This document shows, piece by piece, positions 46,009 through 56,172 of a DNA stretch of 64,000 nt. Location of the stretch: positions 682,001-746,000 of the forward strand of contig NC_089179.1 of NCBI RefSeq assembly GCF_947507565.1, read 5' to 3'. Each line of letters opens with the position of its first letter. Within the stretch, counting starts at the first letter, position 1. Both the position numbers and the translations under genes were made by a program. The notes under the pieces are model-generated. The model did not search any database and was not told the DNA's origin. It saw nothing but the letters and a program-made list of their open reading frames with translations. This DNA is from Oscarella lobularis (Eukaryota; Porifera; Homoscleromorpha; Homosclerophorida; Oscarellidae).

Positions 46009-48063
46009 TGTCTTCGCTGAAGGATCGCGAATGAGCGTGGACACACGTGATTTTTTGTCGAAGGTACAGTATGTGTGCGATAAATTACTGTAGGTATCTA
46101 CATATCTACATGTAGCAAAAAAACCTATCTATCTCGTCTAAAAAAATTCTTCTAACGCTATTACGTTCATCATCACGCATCAAAGGCCAACTGCTGATTG
46201 CAAATATTGATTATCTAAAAAAGAGAAGGATAAAAACTGTTCAATTTGTCCAAGTACGTACCTTTTTGCGGCGCGTTCGTATTGGCGTTACCCAGGCCAC
46301 ACCACGTGGAGGTTCGAACGCAGTTTGTGGCCCAAAAATGTTGGAAGCGAGACCTTGCTTCATAGGCCCGAAGACGACCGGTACGGCCTGGATCGAGAAC
46401 GGCTCTCCCACACCGTCCCCCCGACCGCGTCGTACCGGGGCCTCAAAGAGGCCGTAGCCTTTCGGGTGGAATGATGGAATTTATACACAAGAACCGAGGC
46501 TACCGTCTCGGGAGAGGACTTACGAAGCGATTGCCGAGTCCACCGATTGAGGGCCAAGCGTTTATTGTCCTGGGGGTCGGGTCATCTTCCGGGTATAAAT
46601 TACTAATCCGAGTGAGGAAATACCACGAGACACTGGGCCCCCACACGTTTCTTTGGCAGTAAGTGGCAAACCTTAGCCAGACGCCCACTCGGCTTTAGCG
46701 CGGAACGCCTGACTTCGCAACTCAAGCCGTCCAACGACCCTTTGTGACCCCCAGTGCCGATCTTAGCGCCGCATTAGAGCGACGCCCATCCACTGTGCCT
46801 AGCAGTTTCAGTGAGGATCGACAGATGACAAAAACGCTTTGATGACCAACAACCAGCTTCCCCAGCTCACGATCAGCCTCAAAGGTTCAGCCCGTTGGCA
46901 TCCCCCACCCTAGCGCAAGACTGAAGATTGGGGCGTTGGCCCCGCTTTTATACCGAAGATGATGCAACATCCGCTGGTGACCCCACCATGACCTCATTGT
47001 GTTCAATTCACCAAGGCAACGAATCGCTGGTTCGCCGAGAAAGTTCGCGCCAATTTTTCACGTGGTCCTCACGAGCCCGTCACGCCGGTTTGCCGACCGG
47101 TTTTAGGCGCTACAATTCAAAATGGTGGACGATCCCTCGTGTTCGATCGGCCATTGTACACGCGTTTCGTTTAGGAATCTAAGTTGTTTCCCTATGTAAG
47201 ATCCACATTTGCGCGCGGCGAGCGCGCGTGAAGGAAATTCCCGGCAGCGTGCATATGTTCGGCCAATTCGATTCGTGCTCGTCGCAGGCAGCCTTGGAAT
47301 TCGCTCGCTACTCGAAGCAGTACAAAGGAACGACGAACGACTTCGATCGAGCCTCGTCGCAGAGGTAAAGGCGAACGGGGTTCCCTTATTGGTTTTGGAA
47401 TTTCTCTTTCCATCCCATTTACGTTAATTCGAAGCGACGGCATGACTAACGCATTATGTATTCTATTTTCAGGTAAAATATTACGAATAACACCATTGAC
47501 CGTGTGAACTAAAAGCAGAAATGGCGCCTTCAAAATTCTTTTCTCACGAGGGTTTTGTATTGTCTTCAGCTGGTTGGATTTGCTCTGATCAGAGGGCCTA
47601 GGCATATGCTGACTATGGATGTAGCAGCGCTGCGATGAACAGGTACGAGCTTCAGGAAACGTATATCGCTGTAGCTGGGATTTAGACAGGCGTATTTGTA
47701 ACTAAATAAAGACAAAGTTTTCTCTGTTGATTGTGTGTCTTCTCCGTAGTCCTTGACTGAGGTGAAATTGCAAGTCGTTGTGACCACATCATCTTTATTT
47801 ACTAAGACACCACAGTTGCCTATTTCCTCAAGAGATAATTTACTCATCATTTTCAGCTTCATCTATAAAGACAATGCGAGCCGTCTTTATGAGGTCAGTA
47901 ACTTTCTGTCATCCACTGTCCTGATGGTCATGCAACCAGATATATATCTATCTCTCTGGGTGGGCGAGGCGTTAGCGCACTGCATCATCGTTCCGTGATG
48001 GAGAAAAGCAGTAGGTTTAGACGGGAACCGTATACGATTTTATAATGTTTTGATCCAGAAAGC
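46009..48063. other. 2-kb gene-poor stretch, possible decayed repeat
   Basis: The longest region without a recognised gene. Its edges are AT-rich; the interior, about 46263-47170, is more GC-rich, with no long ORF and no match I know. No tRNA cloverleaf was found despite a T-loop-like GGTTCGAA at about 46312. A GC-rich palindromic stretch lies near 47212-47230. It may hold a decayed mobile element plus the PGAM5 and paracaspase promoters. Confidence 0.45.
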
Positions 48064-51000
48064 ATGTCTGATATTGGAGACCACGTTCTGAAAAGCGTTG
48101 CTCAAGGCCTAAAGGTCCCCAACACGAAACTGAATTGCCTTGCGTTGGCAGAAATGCTCAGTTCATCCAAAGAAGGTAAAGAGTTCCTTTGAAAGCGTTC
48201 CAACTCGATTGCGTTTGTTCTCCAGTAAATCGCTATCGTTCTCTTTTCGTGGACAACTCCTTCAAGGCTTCGTGGGCTCTATTGAGAGATCTGCAAGAGA
48301 AAAGCGTCTCGCTCTCGCGCGTGTGCGACGCTTTGAAACAACTGGGCAACTATGAAGCAGTATTTCCTCTTCTGTCACCAGGTACTGATATCAATCTGAA
48401 ATTGAAACGAATACAAAGTGTTTATATGACCCATATTTACATGTAGAACCTCCTACTATTGTTAGAGAACCAGATGGAGCGATAGGAAAAAGCGGCCGTC
48501 GTTTGACCCTTACTGTTGAAGCTAAAGGGAATCCACGACCGTCGTTTTCCTGGTACAAAAGCAAATCTGATGGCGAAGAGCCTGAAGAAGTGAAAAGTGG
48601 ACGTTACGTTTTGCTTGAGAAGAAAGGTTCAGGCGACGGTTCAGGCGAGCTCACCATAGGGCAACTGGTTTTGACTGATCTGCACGCCGCTGATGTGGGT
48701 TTCTATTGTTGCTGTGTTGAAAATGGATACTCTCTGCCTCAGTATACTCCCTATGTTATTGTTCAAATGGAACCAGATGAATGCGGTAAACGAAAAGTTG
48801 TTTATTGATGTCACGAGATTGAATGTTTGTAGGTCCACGTATCCTCAAATCAAGCTATTCGGAAAAATTTTGCTATATCGGAGAAACCATTGTGTTGGAA
48901 TGCGAAGCATTAGCTAAGCCAGATGACTTGGAGTATGCCTGGTACAGAAATGGCGTCCTGCTTGAAGATGAGAGCAACAGACGTAGTCTGATCACCCCAA
49001 AACTACCAGGGGAGTACCAATGTGAAGTGAAAAACGGCGTCGGTTCAGTCAAAAGCGACGTCATAAAAGTATTTATGGTTTGTCAAAAAGGTATATTAGT
49101 ATACGTTATGAATCACTTGTACTAACTACTCTTGTCTTCGCGTTCTCAGTCCCTGTTCATTTGAACGACGACGAAGCGGCTGTGTCTCGCTATTTCAATT
49201 CCGAGTCAAAGCGGCATCTAGTGATCAAGGCTCCAGAAGCGGTGTTGTCACTTGGACCGAGCGTTATGGAGAGCTACTTTCAAGAAGTGCTCGGGTCCGG
49301 ATTGGTAAAAACTCGTCGCATTCCCATCTTCGTTGTCGGTCAGGATCGTTCCGGAAAAACGGCGCTGACGCGAGCCTTGGTCGAGGGCCTACCGAAAACG
49401 AAACCGACTCAAGTATCAAACAGTACGAGCGGAATCGAAACCAGTCGCGTCACATGCCGTCTCGACGATCCCAAACACGAATTCAAAAGAATCGGCGGAA
49501 AGGAATTGACGCGAGTGATCGAGAGCGAAATGGAGAGAATTCGCGGATGTGGCGACGGCGACGGCGACGACGACGCTCGCTATCTCTTTCTCAACTTCTG
49601 CGATTTCGCCGGCCAACCGATCTATTTCAATTCGAATTCGTGCTTCATGTCCAATCGCGGCGTCTACTTGATCGTGCACAATCTCGACGAGTCGCTCGAC
49701 GACGTCGCCGTCGTTCGTTTCGCCGACGCCGGCGGCGAACGAGTAATCGCCGACGAGGGATGCGGCACGAACGGCGAATACATCAAGACGTGGATCAGCA
49801 ACGTTGCCATGACGACCGAGATCGACGACCCACGCAAGCCGATCGCACTTGCCGTCGGCACTCATTTTGACGTCATCGTGGAATCGTATTCTGGCGTGGA
49901 GGAGCGCGTCGCCTTTCTTACGCGAAAGAAGAACCGCATTGACGACATGGCGTTTGATGTGATTGACAGTCGTCACTTTTCACCTATTGAGCATTTTTTT
50001 GTCGACAATGTCGGCAACTATCACTACGCCAACGACGAGTTCAAGAACCTTCGCGCGAGAATCGTTCAAACGGCGAAATCGGATGAGTACGAGATGAACG
50101 TTCCCGTTGTGTGGCTCTCCTTTGAGGCGATGCTCGACGACGTCGTCACCGACGACTCGTTGGGATTTGTGTTCTACGACGTTATCAAAGGCCTTGCGTT
50201 TGAAAGCGGGTTGCCCAGCGAGGAGGCGATTCGCAGCATGCTAAAATTCTATCACGAAATCAACTTGATTTTGTGGTTCAGCGACGTTCCTCAGCTCGCC
50301 GACATCGTCATCACGAAGTCCGAGCGACTATTGGCTCTCTTTCGTTCGGTCATCACTTTGAAGAGCAGCGAAGACGCCGAGCCGGACTACTGGGAAGAGC
50401 TGAGGCAGACGGGCACAATCGAATACAGATTCATCGAGCAGATGCTCGACGTCGCTCTCGCCGAGACGAACAACGACGGGGGAAATGATCTCAAAGACAA
50501 TCTATTCAATCTACTTCAGAAGTTTGATCTCGTTGCGCCGTACGTTCTTTCGGACGACGAGCTCGACGGTCAGACGTTTGACTCTTTTATTATTCCGTCG
50601 ATGATCGTTTGGGATCCGCGGTTGACGGGGTTCGCCGATTTGAACGCGTCGTCTGGGCTGGCCGTCGTCGAATTGTCGTCGAGTCATCATCTCGTGCCGG
50701 ATGCCTTGTTCAATCGGCTCGTCGTTCGCACGATTCGCGCCTATCCGGTCGGTCCCGAAGTGTATCGCTACTTCGCTCGTTTTCACGTCGATTCGGAGCA
50801 CGACTTGCTCTTGTTCAATTGCGCCGAAACGGGATTGCGCGATCGAATCAAAGTCGTCATTCAACACGAAGACGACAACAAGAAAACGTCGAAGGTTGTC
50901 TGTGGTCGCACTTTGCGCTTCGTCATGACGGCGCTGGCAGAGGTACGAGGATTTGGAATGAACGGACTTCGTTTTCAATTGGAAGTCATATCGCCTCAGC

Positions 51001-53931
51001 GGAAGAGAAAATTGACAAAGAAGTGCGACAGACACAAGCGCCTTGGATGCGCAGAGCCGACGTGCTTTTCTTTCCTGGTAGAAGAATACCGGGTTTGTGA
51101 AAAGGACGTCTGGTTTGCTGAGTGGCCACAGCAACAGGTAGACTTAATTACTCTATACGTGTATTAGGTTACCTGTGTGCATCTCCCAAGCAGGATTCTC
51201 GGTCTAAGCTTTCTTTCGTGTCTGGAACACCATCTCCTGCTAGCTGTGAGACGTCAATATGGTCTGTGTTAAATTTAGGTTACTTTGCTTTTAGGTCGCA
51301 AAGTGGAGATTGCTGTCGCTAAAGCTAAACTTTCAAGGACCCCACATCATCAGCTTCACTTTGTTGTTGTTGGCAGTGACGCCAAACTACTGAGTTGCAT
51401 CAAATCTTCTCAGAAAATCATTTGGCTCAAGAAAGGCAAGAAGGACCCGACTAGGAAAAACGAGCTGGTTATACAGCGATTCGTCTCTCGCCTTGACGGC
51501 GGTTTTTACACCTGTCTGTCATCGTCGGACGGTAGGCGAACTTACGCGAAGCCTGTTTACTTGAAAGGAATTACTGAAAGCGGCAAGTTCTACTAATCGT
51601 CAGAATGAGACTGAAAATGTAATTTGTGTATTAATTAAATGTAGGTCCTCTTTTGCAGCGAGATCCGAAAATTGAACTTGCGCGCGGTAAAAGCAAAAGC
51701 AGAGGCAGCGATCAAATTCAAGTTGATGAGAGTCTAAAGCTGAAATTGGTGTACGAAGCCGCCACGGCAGAGACTAATTTGCAATTTCAGTGGCATCAGA
51801 ATGGCTTGGTTCTTCCGGGTGCAGTGGAAGCCGTACTTTCTATCGACAGCGCAGCCGATCATCACACCGGCACGTACAGGTGCCACGTCTCGCATGTTCA
51901 TACGCCTCGGGAAGACCACGTTGCCGCCGCCGCCGACGACGACGATCATCACGACGATTTGGTTTTTAGATCTCATCCGTTCAGAATAGAAATTAATGTG
52001 CCAAGTACAGTAACTATAAACCATCTGCCTATCACACAGTAGAAATCGCTTTTCTTTGAAGGTCTCTCTTCATCTACTCTGCGAGGAATTCAGGACGAAG
52101 GTGAGTCTATGCTGTATGCTGCTTTGATCTCTGAATGGTGATCTCTCTAGCCAATGCATTCAATGAAAAGCCTCGAGACGGTTTGTATTAGTCGATTTAA
52201 TTCTTTACTCTTATATTTTTTTCAGGTGTCATCTTAAAGGTCGCTTTGCTGATTGGAAATCGGCAATATAAGTACGAACGTTTCGCTAAAATAAGGCACA
52301 CCGAACACGACATTTGCGAAGTGGCAGACTTGCTAGAAGGGCTTGGTTTCACGGTGTTAGCTTATGCCGATTTGACTTTCTGCGAAATGGCTCAAGTTCT
52401 ACAAAATTTTTACGCAATGATCGAAAAAGGTGCGTACGCGCTGTTCTATTTTGCCGGGCACGGCCTCGAATCGAACGGCGACGTGTACATATTGCCTGTG
52501 GACGTCAGAAATCTAAACGTTCATTCGGCGTTTCGAGAGAAAGCCGTTGAATATCACATGAAGATGAAATCGCCTAGACTAAGTGTCATGCTGTTCGACT
52601 GTTGTCGCACGACGTAATACGGCGTTCACTATATGCAGTAAAAGACATACACAAGTATAATTATGTCTTTTTAGTCTCGGCGAGCAAACGAAGGTCTTTC
52701 GCTGCCAACTGCCTGGAATTTCATCTGGTACGGGATTCAAGCAATACAGCTGGTACGGCCTTCGCGCGGCTCTGTTTTTTTTCTATATTCTTGCATTTTG
52801 CTGTATGAGCAGTTACTACCAGTCTTCTGCGTTTGAACCTGGGGCGGCAGCCCCATCGCATAGTGTTTATGCAGAGGTGCTGGTCGAAAAGTTGAAACAG
52901 TTATTTGAGAAGTCGAAACAGCTATCGAAGACCGACGGAAAGACGCCCGAAGGAAAGGAGCCCGATGGAAAGACGCCCGACGGAAAGGAACCCGATGGAA
53001 AGACGCCCGACGGAAATGAGCCCGATGGAAAGACGCCCGACGGAAAGGAGCCCGACGGAAAGACGCCAGACTCCGTCAGAGCGATGTTAGACTCCATTTC
53101 AATGGGTTATTGCTTCTGCGTGGTCATTCAAACGAATTCCTATAACATGCATATAATGTCTATAGGGGTCATTGAAGGTCGAAAAAAACACTTTAAAGCA
53201 ACCATGGCGTGGCAGACGCCTCAGACGACGTGGCACGGACCTGAAAATGATCTTTCACTTGCAGACGGTATCTGCTCTGATGACGAAAAAGCAGAACGAC
53301 AACGACGCGGTACAACTGCTAGCTTGGTATAAACGTTTAATTTTGTAACGCATCGTTTAGCGTTGAAACTTCAAGCAGAACGAAAAGTCTTCTTAGAAAC
53401 GAACAACTTTATTTTGCCCTGCAAAATTATACTCCGACACGAACTTTGGCTGACCAACGTTGTTCTTGTTGGAGCCAGTTGTGAACCAGAGAATTCTGAC
53501 GTTCAGGTCACATTTTCTGCTCCCAAAGAAGCAGACAAGGCATGAGTGATACATTTGATGGAACATGTTGATTGACGGTCTGTGTAGAACATTGTTTATG
53601 AAGCGGTATCAGATTTGGGGAAAGCGGAATTCAAAGCGATCGTGGAACGATTTGATGACTCAGTGACCAAATCGTTGCACGATGACTTGAAGTTACGACG
53701 CTGTCATTCCTTTGTCAAAGTCTACAATCACCACGCCTATAATCGTCTTTCTTATGAAGTGCGTGCTGTTCATAAATAATCACTGAATTATATAGGGCTG
53801 TGTTTTTGCAGGGTGACCCCACGGTGCCTGTAAATGTTAAAGTCCAATATGGAGGGAGGGCGGAAGAGTACAAGCATTCTTTGCCGCCAAATCATTTGAG
53901 TGAGACATCTTGGTCTAAATATGCTCACTGA
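48064..53931 (+). CDS. MALT1-like paracaspase with internal ROC-COR GTPase module
   Basis: Spliced exons: 48064-48175, 48226-48381, 48447-48785, 48833-49090, 49150-51137, 51191-51245, 51295-51582, 51645-52004, 52062-52100, 52151-52180, 52226-52613, then about five more; phases agree throughout. Domains: Death (residues 1-90; SRVCDALKQLGNYEAVFPLL as in MALT1), Ig1 (PRPSFSWYKS, VGFYCCCVENG), Ig2 (LEYAWYRNG, GEYQCEVKNG), ROC GTPase (P-loop GQDRSGKT about 352-359; NFCDFAGQPIYF; VGTHFD), COR (VPVVWLSFEAML, FYHEINLILWFSD), Ig3 (GGFYTCLSS), Ig4 (FQWHQNGLVL, GTYRCHVSH), paracaspase (VALLIGNRQYKY; FAGHG with His about 1287; LFDCCR with Cys about 1335), then a MALT1 Ig3-like C-terminus. Apart from ROC-COR, order equals MALT1, the CARD-BCL10 signalosome protease. 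ROC-COR and an extra Ig pair are unexpected. The ROC-COR part sits in one 1,988-nt exon. No internal start or promoter separates the halves. Confidence 0.88.
51583..51644 (+). other. GC-AG intron in the paracaspase gene
   Basis: Donor G|GCAAGT and acceptor GTAG keep the phase-1 frame between TESG and PLLQRDPKIE. No GT donor nearby keeps the reading frame. Confidence 0.7.
52934..53067 (+). repeat. In-frame 15/30-nt minisatellite (PDGKx) in the paracaspase
   Basis: About nine tandem copies of a 15-nt unit alternating PDGKE and PDGKT, with one PDGNE variant and a PEGKE first copy. Placed between helix-forming VEKLKQLFEKSKQL and SVRAMLDSIS, it interrupts the second half (p10-like part) of the paracaspase fold as a flexible charged loop. 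Near-identical copies at DNA level indicate recent expansion. Confidence 0.9.
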
Positions 53932-54137
53932 GCCCCAACACGTCTTCTTTAATGGTTTACATTAGTTCGTATTTTTTCTCGTGGTGCAAGTTGTGTGGAT
54001 GTAGAAGATGCAATAAGCAGCTGCAATAAGCATAGATGTAATCATAGATACACTAGGGAGATGTTGAAGGGAGATGCTGAAGACACGTGATCAAGCGTTA
54101 CACGTACGTAAAACTTGACTCGTACTACAGAAACCAG

Positions 54138-56091
54138 ATGATGGCCATCGCAGAAGAGCGCTACGGATCCACTTCGGTTTCTCACGTCTACAGCATGAAT
54201 GAGAACCACCGAACTGTCACAAGAAAACGAGTTCAAGCATCGACGTTTTTTCTGCTAAAATTCATCAAGGTTCGGATCGAAATAGACGTCGTAGGAAAAG
54301 AAACCCTAGACCACTGATTGTTGCGCAGGAGGCTTTCCTTCCTCAAGGATATCCCGACAGCGTTAGCTCCGACTACTTGCGGTACCAGCTCTGGGATACG
54401 ATTCAGGTGAAGACCCCACCTCAGCTCAGTCAAAATGCTATGAATTGGCATAGGCGTTCTGCTCATCAATCACGGGGACTCTGGCCACGCATGCCGTTCT
54501 CAAAGGAGTAGGAGTTGGAGATCAGAGTGCATCTGCTGTTGCTGCCACTATGACGTGGCTGATCAAAGGTTAAGTCAGCCAAAGATCTCTGATTATTGTC
54601 TGAGACAGAAATTGATCCTTTTTTTGCAGACGGAACAGGCATGGTGGGAAGAATAGCATTTGCTTGGTTTCAAGGGTATGCAGTAGATAGATCAAGATAT
54701 GCACAATTTATTGTTCCTTTAGATCAAATCTTGATTGTGATGCAAAAAAGTGGAGGTAGGGTCGGAGGTCTTCTGCGGGGTTCCACCGTACAACCTACTA
54801 ATGTTATATGTATAAAACGTTCTTTAGGCTTTTTGCCGACATTTTGAACGATACAGCTATTTTTCTTGAGCTAACCGGTCCACTATTTCCCACCTACTTC
54901 ATTTTGATCACGTCAATAGCAAGTGTATCAAAGGTAAGATGTCCTGCTAAGAACAAAGCGGATTTTAATTTAAATCTATATCAAGGCAGTAGTTGGAGTA
55001 GCCGGTGGTGCAACTAGAGCCGCGCTGACTCAGCATCAGGCGCGTCGAGGCAACATGGCAGATGTCTCAGCAAAGGACGGCAGTCAGGAAACTCTTGTCA
55101 ACCTTCTGGCTCTCGTCGTGAGCTTTGTCATTACGCCAGTAGTTGCTGGTCACTTTACGTAAGAAGACAGTCATATGAAATCAAGAAGCAAGTGCGTGAC
55201 GACGGGCTGTTCAGACTTACCTGGACTCTTTTCTTTATCTTCACCTGTTTGCATCTCTACGCCAATTACCAAGCTGTAACGAGCGTCGTGATGGATTCGT
55301 TGAACAAGGCGAGACTCCAAATTCTTGTAAACCAGTACATGAAGACGGGGACGATCGGTTCCTTGGAGCAAATTAACCAAGAAGAATCAGTCTTCCTGAG
55401 TAGGCATTATAGAAGACACACTCCTATATCCACTTCAGCGAGAGTTTTTAGCACTTCGCCAGCGTTATCCTATTTCACTTGGAGTCTGTTTTGGCTCAGC
55501 AGTCACAAGGTACCTACATAGTAGTCTCAATTTGAATTCTATCTGGCCAATATCTTGATATTTACAGTATGGAAGATGTGCAAGAGATTACGTGGGAAGA
55601 CAACGCGAGGTATCTCCTTGCTCTAAAGGACGATCGCATACGAGTTGTTCTTCATTACGACGCCACGTCAGAGGACATCATTGCCGGTTGCTACGAGACG
55701 ACGACTCTAAGGGGATTACTACTAGGAGTTGAACCTCAAAGCACCACTGTAAGCGAAAAGGGCTTGACTAAAAATGAATTTAGTATATATCGTTTTCATT
55801 AGTCTAATGATGCTGGCCTAATACTCGCACAGATGCGTGAAGAATGCAAACGAGGTAGGCTATATACTGTCGAATCCGACTACAATCTATCTTGTTACAG
55901 CGTTCTCGTCGAGAAGGCCGGGGCCCCGCGAAGTACAGAAAATCGTTCGCCTGCTGCGTCGGTATTCTCAACTAACGTTGACCGACTTTCTATCGCGAGC
56001 GAAAACGAGGGGATGGCGTCTCGAGGCGTCGCAGCTCGGCGCCGACGAGTGGCGATCGAACTGGAGTGCGACACGGACGAAACTGTCTTAG
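54138..56091 (+). CDS. RUSF1: RUS family protein (RUSF1, DUF647)
   Basis: About nine exons. The first ATG in frame after the upstream splice-free region is 54138. The conserved core follows: EAFLPQGYPDSVSSDYLRYQ, THAVLKGVGVGDQSASAVAA, GTGMVGRIAFAWFQG, LFADILNDTAIFLEL, VAGGATRAALTQHQARRGNM and ADVSAKDGSQETLVNL, then a hydrophobic segment and LHLYANYQAV. The end (FLSRAKTRGWRLEASQLGAD, EWRSNW) matches the RUSF1 C-terminus. This family (root UVB-sensitive in plants, C16orf58 in humans) consists of multipass membrane proteins of unknown biochemical activity; plant members affect UV-B sensing and vitamin B6 responses. Length of about 430 residues is normal. It lies 206 bp after the paracaspase stop. 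Confidence 0.92.
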
Positions 56092-56172
56092 AGAGCCACC
56101 CCCGGATTTTTCTGTGTTTCCCGTATTTTGCGTCTGCAGTTCGTGTTTTTCGCTTACTCGCAGGGAGGAGAA

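Noticed and set aside
46290-46345. tRNA gene suggested by a GGTTCGAAC T-loop-like motif
   Set aside because: The flanking bases do not form a T stem, and no D or anticodon arm fits.
49416-49976. Minus-strand 186-residue ORF opposite the ROC domain
   Set aside because: Shadow of a strongly codon-biased coding exon; no domain resemblance.
52867-53097. Minus-strand repetitive ORF (FPSGV repeats) opposite the paracaspase
   Set aside because: Arises only from the complementary strand of the PDGKE minisatellite.
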